Source of the DNA: Acinetobacter sp. ANC 7912
Lineage (GTDB): Bacteria; Pseudomonadota; Gammaproteobacteria; Pseudomonadales; Moraxellaceae
DNA length: 64,000 nucleotides
Direction: 5' to 3'
Assembly (NCBI RefSeq): GCF_039862785.1
Contig: NZ_CP156795.1
Coordinates: 2,790,001-2,854,000 of the forward strand
In this document: piece after piece, positions 54,123 through 63,455 of the stretch
Position numbering within the stretch: position 1 is the first letter of the stretch
Layout of the letters: every line of letters begins with the position of its first letter
Position numbers and translations under genes: made by a program
The notes under the pieces: model-generated
What the model was told of the DNA's origin: nothing
The model's input: only the letters and a program-made list of their open reading frames with translations
The model's database searches: none

Positions 54123-54302
54123 ATGAATGAATTGCAGGCATTAGTACAAGGTAAACTTTCTCCTCAGGCATTTCCCATTGATCGTCTACTCCAGATCGCG
54201 GAACAATATACAGATCCTAACTCTGCCGAATATAAACTGATTGAACTGGCAGCCAATATTCTTCTGGCTCAAAGCCTGGATAAAGCACTCAAATATGTGT
54301 AG
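54123..54302 (+). CDS. Small hypothetical protein, first gene of an unknown pair
   Basis: A 59-residue, mostly helical, acidic protein (MNELQALVQGKLSPQAF, then IDRLLQIAEQY and LIELAANILLAQSLDKALKYV). It has no signal peptide or membrane segment. The stop codon is only 9 bases before the ATG of the 470-residue gene, so the two are probably co-translated. A TATAAT box at 54081-54086, about 40 bases upstream, is a candidate -10 element. I find no family resemblance. Confidence 0.65.
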   Translation: MNELQALVQGKLSPQAFPIDRLLQIAEQYTDPNSAEYKLIELAANILLAQSLDKALKYV

Positions 54303-54311
54303 CAGATCGCC

Positions 54312-55724
54312 ATGATGAATGCCCTTGAAAAAATCCATCTGATTAAAGAATTACATCAACTCGGACATGATTTAGAGCATCGTAACCTCAGTCTATATGA
54401 AGTCGCTCGTTCTAAAAAGCGGGTACATGAAATTTTTCTGCAATGTAATGAACCTATTTTCAAAAAGCAAATTTTGGCATTTAAAACCCGTACTCAGCCT
54501 GAAATAGCTGCACAGGAATTTGCAAAAGAAAGCCATTATTATTACAGCTATCGCGGATTTTTCCAGGATCACCAGACTTTACAAACTACTCTCTATGCTC
54601 ATCCTCTTTCTGGCTGGGCTTTCCTGCATGATCCTAAACGTGGCTGGCAAATCTGGTTAATCCCTTCTCCGAATCGTCAGGCTCTGGTCAGTGAGTGGGC
54701 GGATATTGAACAAAGTTTTAAATGGTTATTACATCAGCAAGAACTTTCCTCATGTCTAAAGACTGATATGGAATTACAGGCTGCTGCAACCACTTTATCC
54801 TTGGAAATGATCGAGGATAGCTCTCCTGCCCCAAGCATTGACCCTTATATCTCCAAACGTGAAATCAGAGAGGAGTTATCAGCTGTTCAGGATTTACCAT
54901 CTGAAAATAGCGTTGATCTTCAACCTCAAATACAACCAGCAGCGATCGACACCATAGATCTGGTCCGCGAGGAACCACAGCCTGACAATACTGAAAAGAC
55001 AGTTAAACTAGAGATTTCTGCTTCTTTACAGTGGCAAAACCTCTCCTTTCAAGTTTCAGAATTTAACTTTGCTGTGCCTCAAAATTTCTATCAACTTCAG
55101 TTAGAACACCCAGCGATTGAAAACCATGTAAAAATAGCCTGGTACAATCAAAAAGAAACTGACTTAAATCAACAGCCTGTATATCTAGCGGAACAAGTTG
55201 ATCACCTCGGACGCTTTAGCCATTATGCTATGCTCCTAGGTGTGCCAGAATGGCAGAAAGCCATTGAGTTGATACAACTTTGGGGAAAGCAGGCTGGATA
55301 TCGAATCGCTGCGATTAAAAGCGTCTCTTCCACTGAGTTAAGCACACAATTTTTGCAATTGGATTCACTTTATCACGCTTATTCCCAACAGGCCCGATTG
55401 ATCTGGCAGCAGGAGAATTATTCTCCGTATATTCCTCTGCATCTGATAGTTACTAAGAAATTGATAACATTTGATGAAGTAGAAGCAGAGTTTCATACTC
55501 CAATGCTGCTCCTAGAAGAACGGCAAAAACTGCGTTTGATCCATGGTGAAAAACGGCTTTCGCTATCATCATCTGAACAGGTTTATCCTTGTCTAATCCT
55601 GAAACGTGATCAGCAAATTAACTGGCAGATGATTCATCAAATTATTCTTGATTTTAAAGAACCCATAGATGTTCATGCGCTATATGATGCCATTCTCAGT
55701 AAAGCCTTAGAAAAATTGATGTAA
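54312..55724 (+). CDS. Hypothetical protein, second gene of an unknown pair
   Basis: A 470-residue protein I do not recognise. Residues 1-65 are helical and basic (IHLIKELHQLGHDLEHRNLSLYEVARSKKRVHEIF). A beta-rich segment with YYYSYRGFF and TLYAHPLSGWAFLHDPKRGWQIWLIPS follows. The middle (about 150-240) is acidic and Pro-rich, probably disordered. The C-terminal part (about 370-465) contains LHLIVTKKLITFDEVEAEF, then KLRLIHGEKRL and YPCLILKRDQQINW, faintly like ParB/sulfiredoxin folds. There is no signal peptide or membrane helix. The start could be either of two adjacent ATG codons. Confidence 0.75.
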   Translation: MMNALEKIHLIKELHQLGHDLEHRNLSLYEVARSKKRVHEIFLQCNEPIFKKQILAFKTRTQPEIAAQEFAKESHYYYSYRGFFQDHQTLQTTLYAHPLSGWAFLHDPKRGWQIWLIPSPNRQALVSEWADIEQSFKWLLHQQELSSCLKTDMELQAAATTLSLEMIEDSSPAPSIDPYISKREIREELSAVQDLPSENSVDLQPQIQPAAIDTIDLVREEPQPDNTEKTVKLEISASLQWQNLSFQVSEFNFAVPQNFYQLQLEHPAIENHVKIAWYNQKETDLNQQPVYLAEQVDHLGRFSHYAMLLGVPEWQKAIELIQLWGKQAGYRIAAIKSVSSTELSTQFLQLDSLYHAYSQQARLIWQQENYSPYIPLHLIVTKKLITFDEVEAEFHTPMLLLEERQKLRLIHGEKRLSLSSSEQVYPCLILKRDQQINWQMIHQIILDFKEPIDVHALYDAILSKALEKLM

Positions 55725-55805
55725 TTTTGTATCCCTTGATTGATTCAATCTCGCTCTTCTGCAAAGTTATATTTGAAATACAAAGAAAAAGAGCAAGATG
55801 ACCTT

Positions 55806-56945
55806 ATGACGACAAACAGAATTTTGCCACTCCCCCTAATTCTGGTCAGTCTCGCCTGTATCAGTCCCACGATATGGGCAACACCTGACCAGTCTGAACC
55901 TGATATACGGACAGAAGAATCTCCTAATAAGAATATAGAGGAGCCAGAGCCGGCAAAAGGATTTAGTTTATTGGATCAGATCCCTAAATTAATTGATAGT
56001 ACTCCCACGATTCTTCCTCAACAATCCAATGAGCCAATTGTGCCCCGCACCACTGAAACTGAAGACAGAAGTTGGGTGGATCGCCAGCAAAAAGGGGTAC
56101 GCAATTGGGCAGATCAAACTGCAGACAAAATGAACAACTGGTTTGGAAAACCCAATGAAGACGAACCAGCACATGCGACCTTACGTGTGATCTTAGATAA
56201 TAGCTGGAATAAATACGACGAATATGAGATCAAGCCCCGTATTCGTGGCCGGATCAAGCTTCCTACCCTAGAACGTAAACTGAGCCTGGTTTTTGGTGAT
56301 GACAGCTTGGATAACGAGCTGGAAGGAAATATCGCAATTACCAATGAAAATCCAGGGAGTGAACCGGGCAAACGCTTGGATCGTAGTCGAACCCGGGAAG
56401 ACAACAGCTCTCTGGCCTTACGTTGGTCCGAACTGTCGAAAAAATTGCCTTTCGAAACCGATCTAGATTTGGGTGTCCGTTCCGGAGATGACCTCTATGT
56501 ACGTTTAAAGGCCAGTCGCGACTGGGAGTTACACAATGATTTTAGTTTCCATGCGGAACAGATCTATCGTTATGGTATCGATAGCGAAAACTATCTACGT
56601 ACCAACCTGGAATTGACCCATGCACGTCCCAATGAAGCCTTTCTTTCCAACCAGTTAAGTCTGACCTATGCCGATGAACAGGAGGATGATCTGCGCTGGG
56701 ATAATTACACCTTCCGTCAGCATCAGTTCTTTAATGACCATCGTTTCAGCTACGGCGTTTATACCGGTGGTTATATGAATGACACCAACTTGCGCCTGAA
56801 CAGTTGGGGACCTTATGTTTCCTGGCGCCAGCCTTTTCTGCGGGAATGGTTTTTTATACAGACCGATGTCAATTATTTGAACGACCATCGTGAAGACCGT
56901 AGCCATTATTTAGGTGCTGCCCTGCGTCTGGAAGCTATTTTCTAA
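55806..56945 (+). CDS. Putative outer-membrane beta-barrel protein
   Basis: A 379-residue exported protein. The signal peptide is residues 1-25 (ILPLPLILVSLACISPTIWA). A Pro/Glu-rich linker to about residue 110 includes a WVDRQQKGVRNWADQTADKMNNW helix. The rest alternates polar and aromatic residues in about 10-12 likely beta strands and ends LGAALRLEAIF with a C-terminal Phe, the usual outer-membrane insertion signal. No known family is recognised. It follows the unknown pair by 81 bases and has its own terminator. Confidence 0.75.
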   Translation: MTTNRILPLPLILVSLACISPTIWATPDQSEPDIRTEESPNKNIEEPEPAKGFSLLDQIPKLIDSTPTILPQQSNEPIVPRTTETEDRSWVDRQQKGVRNWADQTADKMNNWFGKPNEDEPAHATLRVILDNSWNKYDEYEIKPRIRGRIKLPTLERKLSLVFGDDSLDNELEGNIAITNENPGSEPGKRLDRSRTREDNSSLALRWSELSKKLPFETDLDLGVRSGDDLYVRLKASRDWELHNDFSFHAEQIYRYGIDSENYLRTNLELTHARPNEAFLSNQLSLTYADEQEDDLRWDNYTFRQHQFFNDHRFSYGVYTGGYMNDTNLRLNSWGPYVSWRQPFLREWFFIQTDVNYLNDHREDRSHYLGAALRLEAIF

Positions 56946-56964
56946 ATTTCAACTCATCCAGAAA

Positions 56965-56996
56965 TAAAAAAGCCCTTCTTTGGAAAGGCTTTTTTC
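56965..56996. terminator. Terminator between the barrel protein and htpG
   Basis: AAAAAAGCC with GGCTTTTTT around a partly paired core; usable from both strands of this convergent pair. Confidence 0.85.
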
Positions 56997-57008
56997 TAGT
57001 TTCTTCAC

Positions 57009-58928
57009 TTAAGCAAGTAATAAGCTATTAATGCGTTTGACATATTCAGCCGGATTGTCTGGTAAACCACCTTCAGCAATCACCGCCTGATCAAAGATCA
57101 CATTGGCCAGATCTTCGAACTGCTCCGAGCTTTCCAGTTTTTTCACCAATGGATGCTCAGGGTTAATTTCCAGAATCGGTTTGCTATCTGGTACAGACTG
57201 ACCCGCATCTTTGAGCATACGGATCAGTTGTGGCGACAACTCCCCTTCACCAGTCACCAGACAGGCTGGGGAATCCACCAGACGAGTGGTTACACGCACT
57301 TCTTTGGTTTTATCTTTTAACGAGTCAGTCAATTTTTCTACCACAGGCTTAAACTGCTCAGCCGCTGCTTCAAGCGCTTTCTTCTCTTCAGCATCCTGTA
57401 GATCACCTAAATCTACAGCACCTTTAGACACGTTTTTCAGTGGTGTACCATCGAACTCATGCACGAAATTCATGGCCCACTCATCCACACGCTCAGTCAT
57501 CAGCAGTACTTCAATGCCTTTTTTCTTGAATACTTCCAGCTGAGGTGAGTTTTTCGCTGCATTCAGGCTTTCAGCGGTCACATAGTAAATCGCTTTCTGA
57601 CCTTCTTTCATACGGGCTTTGTAGTCTGCTAATGAAGTGCTGACTTCATCATTGGTTGAAGTCGCGTAACGCAGCAGTTTCAGGATACGTTCACGATTAC
57701 TAAAATCTTCACCCAAACCTTCTTTCAGTACCGCACCAAATTCACGGTAGAAGGTCTTGAATTTTTCCTGATCTTTTTCATCTTCAGATTTAGCCAGATT
57801 ATCCAGCATGGTCAGCACACGACGGGTATTGCCCTCCCGGATAGTTTTTACATCGCGGCTTTCCTGCAGGAGTTCACGGCTCACATTTAATGGTAAATCG
57901 GCACTATCAACCACACCCTGTACGAAACGCAGATAATTTGGAATCAGGTTATCCGCATCATCCATAATAAATACGCGTTTCACATACAGTTTGATACCCG
58001 CTTTTGCATCACGGGTAAAAATGTCATGTGGTGCCTTGCTTGGAACATACAATAACTGGGTATATTCTGTGCTGCCTTCGACACGGTTATGGGTCCATGC
58101 CAGTGGTGCAGTAAAGTCATGGCTCAGGTTCTTATAGAACTCGATATATTGCTCTTCAGTAATTTCCGACTTGTTACGAGTCCACAGTGCACTGGCCGAG
58201 TTGATGGTTTCCCATTCATCGGTTTTCACATACTGACCACCTTTCGGTTCTTCACCTTCAGCAGCCTCTTCTTCCTGCCAGACTTCCTTTTGCATCTGGA
58301 TTGGCAAGCTAATGTGGTCAGAGTATTTATTGATGATCTGCTTAACTTTATAACTATTTAGATAGTCATGGGCATCTTCACGCAGGTGCAGAATGATGTC
58401 TGTACCACGGCTTTCTTTAGTGATCTGTTCTACTTCAAATTCACCGGTACCATTACTGATCCAGCGCACACCTTCAGATTTATCTAAACCCGCACGACGT
58501 GATTCCACGGTAATCTTGTCCGCCACAATAAAGCCTGAATAGAAACCCACACCAAACTGACCGATCAACTGGGCATCGGCTTTCTGGTCACCTGTCAGTT
58601 TAGACATAAAGTCTTTGGTACCTGATTTGGCAATGGTACCCAGATTTTCAATCGCTTCCTGTTCGCTTAGACCAATACCATTGTCGGAAATAGTGATGGT
58701 TTTATTTTCAGCATCCAAGCTGACTCGAACATGTAAGTCTGGATCATTTTCATAATATTCAGGATGATTGATTCCTTCAAAACGCAGTTTGTCACATGCG
58801 TCAGATGCGTTAGAAATAAGTTCACGCAGGAAAATTTCAGGATTTGAGTATAGGGAATGGGTGACGAGGTGCAGTAACTGAGCCACCTCAGCTTGGAAAC
58901 TGTGTTTTTGTGCGCTTGTTTCGCTCAT
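57009..58928 (-). CDS. htpG: Chaperone HtpG (Hsp90)
   Basis: The bacterial Hsp90, a dimeric ATP-dependent chaperone. The 639-residue protein has the N-terminal ATPase domain ([18 protein letters not shown], then [12 protein letters not shown] and [11 protein letters not shown]), a middle domain with [18 protein letters not shown], and a C-terminal dimerisation domain. The length matches E. coli HtpG (624) plus small insertions. GGAGTG before the ATG gives the ribosome site. It is a single gene. Confidence 0.97.
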   Translation of the reverse strand: MSETSAQKHSFQAEVAQLLHLVTHSLYSNPEIFLRELISNASDACDKLRFEGINHPEYYENDPDLHVRVSLDAENKTITISDNGIGLSEQEAIENLGTIAKSGTKDFMSKLTGDQKADAQLIGQFGVGFYSGFIVADKITVESRRAGLDKSEGVRWISNGTGEFEVEQITKESRGTDIILHLREDAHDYLNSYKVKQIINKYSDHISLPIQMQKEVWQEEEAAEGEEPKGGQYVKTDEWETINSASALWTRNKSEITEEQYIEFYKNLSHDFTAPLAWTHNRVEGSTEYTQLLYVPSKAPHDIFTRDAKAGIKLYVKRVFIMDDADNLIPNYLRFVQGVVDSADLPLNVSRELLQESRDVKTIREGNTRRVLTMLDNLAKSEDEKDQEKFKTFYREFGAVLKEGLGEDFSNRERILKLLRYATSTNDEVSTSLADYKARMKEGQKAIYYVTAESLNAAKNSPQLEVFKKKGIEVLLMTERVDEWAMNFVHEFDGTPLKNVSKGAVDLGDLQDAEEKKALEAAAEQFKPVVEKLTDSLKDKTKEVRVTTRLVDSPACLVTGEGELSPQLIRMLKDAGQSVPDSKPILEINPEHPLVKKLESSEQFEDLANVIFDQAVIAEGGLPDNPAEYVKRINSLLLA

Positions 58929-59036
58929 TCTTCACTCCTTTCATTTTTATATAGACGTGCTGATGCCTATATGAATGGAGTGAGTTGTTTAATTTTCAAT
59001 AGTCTCTTGCATTTTTCCCGCAAAAATTTTCATCAA

Positions 59037-59381
59037 TTAGAATGAGCCTTGCTGATAGACCCGGTCTAAATGCAAATCCAGTTGTTGCTGACGCATACGG
59101 TAAACTTGGGCCAGACAATCCACAGATTCCCTACATTGATCACGAAATTCTAGCCATTTCACCTGTTCTCTCTGGATCACAGAACGCGTTCCCATCGGTA
59201 CCAGATGCCGAACAATATTGTAACTGGTGACCATTTTCACATCCGCATCATTCAAAGTACGATTCTGGCAAATAGTTTTTTCAGTTGGAGTTTGGGCCTT
59301 CTGGCAATCAAAACTAGCCGCATGAGCTTGCGTCATCCATGCTGCAAAGAAGATCAATCCACTTTTCATCAACCACTTCAT
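59037..59381 (-). CDS. LprI/DUF1311-like exported protein
   Basis: A 114-residue protein with a signal peptide (residues 1-21, ending AHA). The mature part carries the lysozyme-inhibitor LprI N-terminal pattern: FDCQKAQTPTEKTICQNRTLNDAD, then REQVKWLEFRDQCRESVDCLAQVYRMR. Four cysteines (in FDC, TIC, DQC and VDC) would form two disulfides. Family members are periplasmic and some inhibit lysozyme; activity here is unproven. Confidence 0.85.
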   Translation of the reverse strand: MKWLMKSGLIFFAAWMTQAHAASFDCQKAQTPTEKTICQNRTLNDADVKMVTSYNIVRHLVPMGTRSVIQREQVKWLEFRDQCRESVDCLAQVYRMRQQQLDLHLDRVYQQGSF

Positions 59382-59499
59382 TATTGATCTTCCTTTTCTC
59401 TTATTCTGTAATCAATTTATCGTTAAGTTATGCCGTTAACTGTATTTGATACTGAGCAGTACACTCAATTAAATCACGTTATAAATCGTTGTTATTTTG

Positions 59500-59534
59500 C
59501 AATAAAAAAGCCCTATCCGTAGATAAGGCTTTTG
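59500..59534 (-). terminator. Terminator of ompW
   Basis: On the minus strand AAAAGCC-TTATC pairs with GATA-GGGCTTTT around a 4-base loop and continues into T6. Confidence 0.85.
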
Positions 59535-59548
59535 TAGAATTCTAAAAC

Positions 59549-60136
59549 TTAGAATTTGTAGCTGTAACCGATCGTGTAAACCATTGGATCAATATCCAGA
59601 TCAAACTTAGCACCACCAGCCGCTTCAGTTAAAGTCACTTCAGGACTAATTTGAGCATAACGTGCATCAAAGAATACACCCCAGTTTTTTGCATCCGCTG
59701 GTTGGTAGTTAAAGCCTACTTGACCAGCAAAGCCAAAGTCTTCTTTAACATCTTTTGCTACACCACTTTCATCCCAGGCAATAAATGCTGTGCCACCTAC
59801 ACCGATATATGGTGTAAAGCGAGTTGAGTTTTTAAAATGGTATTTCGCTGTAACAGTCGGAGGTAATTGCTTAATTTTAGCTACCTTAGCACCATCTAAT
59901 AACACATCATGACCGATAGGTGCTGCTAGAAGCAATTCAGCAGAAATATTGTCATTAAAGAAATATTCTACAGATGGAGTAAATGCTAATTCATTATCCG
60001 CTTCAACGGTACCCAAGCCTGTTTTTGTATCTCCAGTTGGCGCTAATGCAGAAGCCCCCACTTTCACTTGCCACTCACCTGCCATTGCAGATGCTGAAAG
60101 ACCCATTAATGCAATTAGAGCAACTTGCTTTAACAT
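59549..60136 (-). CDS. ompW: OmpW-family outer-membrane protein
   Basis: An eight-stranded outer-membrane barrel of the OmpW family, thought to carry small hydrophobic molecules and often tied to iron or stress responses. The 195-residue protein has a signal peptide (residues 1-19, ending AMA), the family start EWQVKVGASALAPTGDT, AKYHFKNSTRFTPYIGVGG, and the C-terminal strand PMVYTIGYSYKF ending in Phe. It is a single gene with an AT-rich upstream region containing repeated CCAACC arms. Confidence 0.92.
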   Translation of the reverse strand: MLKQVALIALMGLSASAMAGEWQVKVGASALAPTGDTKTGLGTVEADNELAFTPSVEYFFNDNISAELLLAAPIGHDVLLDGAKVAKIKQLPPTVTAKYHFKNSTRFTPYIGVGGTAFIAWDESGVAKDVKEDFGFAGQVGFNYQPADAKNWGVFFDARYAQISPEVTLTEAAGGAKFDLDIDPMVYTIGYSYKF

Positions 60137-60288
60137 TTTAAATACCCCATTGGAAGAATCATTATTAAGAAAAATACACCTTAATTAATAATAAACATGG
60201 CTGAAATTAATATGCAATAGGTATTATAAAATCAAATTTTAATTATTATTTAAGTATTTGTAATTATTTAATATTTATTTTAATCTGA

Positions 60289-60316
60289 CCAACCTGGTTG
60301 GATTATAAAACCAACC
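60289..60316. promoter_or_regulatory. Three-arm CCAACC/GGTTGG element upstream of ompW
   Basis: CCAACC (60289-60294), GGTTGG (60296-60301) and CCAACC (60311-60316) alternate, so the middle arm can pair with either neighbour. TTAATCTGA-type repeats flank it. It is 150 bases upstream of the ompW start. It could be an operator or the end of the upstream antiporter transcript. Confidence 0.45.
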
Positions 60317-60408
60317 AAGTTAATCTGATTTTATTATTATTTATTCTAAGTAAATAAGTCGGAATTAATAATATTTATTTAGTTTAAAATGTATGAAATA
60401 TCACACAA

Positions 60409-61776
60409 TCAAAGTACCATTGCCGCAATCCAACCAAAAATCAACAATGGAATGTTGTAGTGGATAAAGGTTGGAATCACACTGTCTTTCATATGGTCAT
60501 GTTGACCATCCATATTCAGGCCAGAGGTTGGACCAAGGGTAGAATCCGACGCTGGAGAACCTGCATCACCCAAGGCTGCTGCAGTACCAATGATGGCAAT
60601 GGTCGCTTCCGGACTAAAACCAAACTGGATACATAGCGGTACATAAATAATCGCCAGAATGGGCACAGTCGAGAAAGATGAACCAATGCCGAGTGTCACC
60701 AACAGACCAATCAACAACATCAGGAATGCTGCCAATGCCTTACTTTGACCAATCCACTCCACTGAAGCTTTCACCAGCTCAGGCACCTGATTGGTCGCAT
60801 CAATTACGGCCGCAAAACCTTGTGCGGCAATCATGATAAAACCAACCAATGCCATCATACGCATACCGCTAATGATCACATCATCCGCTTCTTTCCATTT
60901 GAAAATACCGGCACAACTCAGGATCGCAACGCCGACCAGACCAGCCAGAATCATCGAATCGGAATAAAGCTGTACAGCCAACGTTGCCACAACTGCAATC
61001 ACTGCCATCCAGATGGTGAACTTGGCAATTTGTGGTCGACCTGTATTCTGTTCTACACCTAGCTCTGCAGAAATACTCTGCTGCTGCTCGATAAGAACAT
61101 CTTTGTAAATACGTGGCTTACGGTAGCTAATAAACATCGCAACCAGCAGACCAATGAACATACCAAACACAGGAATCGCCATAGCACCAGGAATCTGATC
61201 ATTGCTGATCTGGAAACCATAGGCTTTACCAAAGGTATTGATGTTGTGGCCCAGAATGTCATTCAGGAAGATGGCACCAAAACCAACAGGCACTAACATA
61301 TAGGTTCCCACCAGACCAAAGGTCAGCAGACAGGCTATCAGACGGCGATCCAGTTGCAGATGGTTAAATACCACTAGTAAAGGCGGAATCAGTACCGGAA
61401 TAAAGGCGATATGAACAGGAATGACGTTTTGGGAGAAAACTGCAGCCAGCGCCACAGTAAAGAAGATCACGTATTTGACACGATTTTGTGCCTTGAGATC
61501 AGCCTCACCTTTCAAAGTACTGATCATTTTATAGGCCAAAAGATCTGGCAAACCAGAACGGGCAAGGGCGAGAGCAAAAGCACCTAAAATACCGTACGCC
61601 AGCGCGATTTTAGCGCCACCACCCAAGCCATTGTTAAATGCATCTAAAGTTCCCTGCAGGCCAAGACCTGCCGACAAACCACCAACCACTGCACCTATGA
61701 CAAGGGCAAATACCACGGGGACGCGTGCCAGAGCGAGTCCGAACATGACTCCGATAGCAGCAAGAATAGCAAACAT
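60409..61776 (-). CDS. Na+/H+ antiporter family transporter (YuiF type)
   Basis: A 455-residue inner-membrane transporter with about 11-12 hydrophobic helices. It belongs to the NhaC/YuiF-like group of the ion transporter superfamily. The pattern SSFSTVPILAIIYVPLC and the helix-break motif GDAGSPASDSTLGPTSGLN near residues 400-420 are typical. The start MFAILAAIGVMFGLALARVPV is the usual N-terminus. Substrates in the family include Na+/H+ and possibly amino acids such as histidine, which sequence alone cannot settle. The gene stands alone. Confidence 0.85.
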   Translation of the reverse strand: MFAILAAIGVMFGLALARVPVVFALVIGAVVGGLSAGLGLQGTLDAFNNGLGGGAKIALAYGILGAFALALARSGLPDLLAYKMISTLKGEADLKAQNRVKYVIFFTVALAAVFSQNVIPVHIAFIPVLIPPLLVVFNHLQLDRRLIACLLTFGLVGTYMLVPVGFGAIFLNDILGHNINTFGKAYGFQISNDQIPGAMAIPVFGMFIGLLVAMFISYRKPRIYKDVLIEQQQSISAELGVEQNTGRPQIAKFTIWMAVIAVVATLAVQLYSDSMILAGLVGVAILSCAGIFKWKEADDVIISGMRMMALVGFIMIAAQGFAAVIDATNQVPELVKASVEWIGQSKALAAFLMLLIGLLVTLGIGSSFSTVPILAIIYVPLCIQFGFSPEATIAIIGTAAALGDAGSPASDSTLGPTSGLNMDGQHDHMKDSVIPTFIHYNIPLLIFGWIAAMVL

Positions 61777-61874
61777 AATAAATCGGGAATGAGAGAAAAG
61801 GAGACATTTTATCAGAAAATAGAATAAAAATTCCCCTGCCTTTTTACCGCCGACAAATCGCGCTTATTTCTGTA

Positions 61875-62744
61875 TTAAGCCTGTTGCTGGATAAACTCCC
61901 GGATATGCTGAGCAACCAGATCAGGCTGGCTCAAAATCGCCCAATGATTGGCATTGAGCACGACTTTTCTGAAATTTCGTACCCATTTCGGCAGTTCATC
62001 GACCAGTTCCGGACTGACAAAATTATCGTATTTCAACACAATCGCCTGTACCGGACAGATGGCATAACGCTCGCGCGGTTTCAGCAAACGTGGAATAAAA
62101 TTAGCCCGATAGAGCTTGATGCCGTATTTACCATCCTTAACGATATTATGATTCAACGGCAGGTCATGTTTTCGTTCCAGCTGGTTTACTACCCGCCCCC
62201 AGCGTTCGGCATCAAAAAAGTTCCAGACGGCTGGTGCCAGACCTGGCAACTGGAATGCCACGATATACCAGGACTTACTTAATTGTTTAAAAAATCTTGA
62301 TTTGTTCTGCTTGAATTGATTACGCATCCAGAAAGCCGCATGATCCAGACAAGGTCCTGAAATGGTAGTAAATGAAAGAATCCGGCCCTCAAAGCGAGGA
62401 TCAGTCACCGATTCCCAAGACTGGATCGAGCCCCAGTCATGTGCGGCCAAATGAAAAGCTCGTCCTGGAATAATGGCATTAGTGATTTCTTCAAGATCCT
62501 TGCTCAGTCGTTCCAGACGGAAATCCGAAACACATTTTGGCACAGAGGACTCACCTGCCCCACGCACATCATAGGTCACAATAAAATAATCCTGTTCCAA
62601 ATGATGGATCACATCCTTCCAAACTTCCTGATGATCCGGATAGCCATGCACCAAAACTAAAACAGGATTGGTGGTGATCCCAAAGGTACGTACGGCGAGA
62701 CGCTGCTGATCACTGGTCGTCACCCATTGTGTTTGTGTTTCCAT
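61875..62744 (-). CDS. Alpha/beta hydrolase (epoxide hydrolase-like)
   Basis: A 289-residue alpha/beta-fold hydrolase. The oxyanion motif HGYP lies at residues 33-36. The nucleophile elbow is AHDWGS with Asp103, as in epoxide hydrolases and haloalkane dehalogenases. The catalytic His is in NANHWAIL near the C-terminus. GGGAAGG before the ATG at 62744 sets the start; an upstream ATG at 62807 lacks one. There is no signal peptide. It diverges from the DUF4442 gene. The substrate is unknown. Confidence 0.85.
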   Translation of the reverse strand: METQTQWVTTSDQQRLAVRTFGITTNPVLVLVHGYPDHQEVWKDVIHHLEQDYFIVTYDVRGAGESSVPKCVSDFRLERLSKDLEEITNAIIPGRAFHLAAHDWGSIQSWESVTDPRFEGRILSFTTISGPCLDHAAFWMRNQFKQNKSRFFKQLSKSWYIVAFQLPGLAPAVWNFFDAERWGRVVNQLERKHDLPLNHNIVKDGKYGIKLYRANFIPRLLKPRERYAICPVQAIVLKYDNFVSPELVDELPKWVRNFRKVVLNANHWAILSQPDLVAQHIREFIQQQA

Positions 62745-62860
62745 CTGGCCTTCCCTTATTGTTATTGACCCTTTATTGTATAACTCGGCATGATTTATCA
62801 ATGCCATCGCAATTTTGTTGTTCTAGTATGCATAGCTAGAGAAGAAAAAAGAATGTCAGT

Positions 62861-63358
62861 ATGAGCCTATTACGTAAAATTCAAAGCCTGCCCCTGATTA
62901 CCAAATTCATGCTGAATCACTATGCACCGTATCGTGGAGCTAGGATTGAAGTGGATGAGCTGGATTACGCCAATAATCACATTCGCGTGAAAATGCCCCT
63001 CACCCGCAAAAACCGCAATGTGGTCGGGGTGCATTTTGGTGGCAGCCTGTATTCAATGGTCGATCCATTCTTTATGTTGCTGCTCATGCATCATCTGGGA
63101 CCAAAATATATCGTCTGGGACAAGGATGCCAGCATCTCTTTCCTTTCTCCAGGCCGTGGTACGGTGTATGCGGACATTCGCATTGCTGTCAACGAAGTCA
63201 AAACCATTATTGAACTGGCCGCTGATCATTCACCGGTGTATCGTAACTATACCGTCGACATTTATGATGATTCAGGTGCCCGGATCGCAGAAGTACATAA
63301 AACAGTGTATATCCGTCGCAAAAAACCTAAAGCCTTATTCAAAGGCAAAGCAAGATAA
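62861..63358 (+). CDS. DUF4442 family hotdog-fold thioesterase-like protein
   Basis: A 165-residue protein of the DUF4442 group, hotdog-fold relatives of acyl-CoA thioesterases. The pattern is GVHFGGSLYSMVDPFFMLLLMHHLG (about residues 56-80), then KDASISFLSPGRGTVYADIRI. The active-site residues are not certain in this group. The C-terminus is basic (RRKKPKALFKGKAR). It is divergent from the alpha/beta hydrolase and might share its promoter region. Confidence 0.82.
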   Translation: MSLLRKIQSLPLITKFMLNHYAPYRGARIEVDELDYANNHIRVKMPLTRKNRNVVGVHFGGSLYSMVDPFFMLLLMHHLGPKYIVWDKDASISFLSPGRGTVYADIRIAVNEVKTIIELAADHSPVYRNYTVDIYDDSGARIAEVHKTVYIRRKKPKALFKGKAR

Positions 63359-63365
63359 GATGAAC

Positions 63366-63401
63366 CCACAAAATAAAAGCGCCTAATCAGGCGCTTTTAT
63401 C
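63366..63401 (+). terminator. Terminator of the DUF4442 gene
   Basis: AAAAGCGCCT pairs with AGGCGCTTTT around AATC. The IS3 element begins about 10 bases beyond. Confidence 0.9.
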
Positions 63402-63455
63402 ATTGAATGTGATGTCCCGTCCTGAAATAAGTTTACACCTTAAGAGACTTATTTT

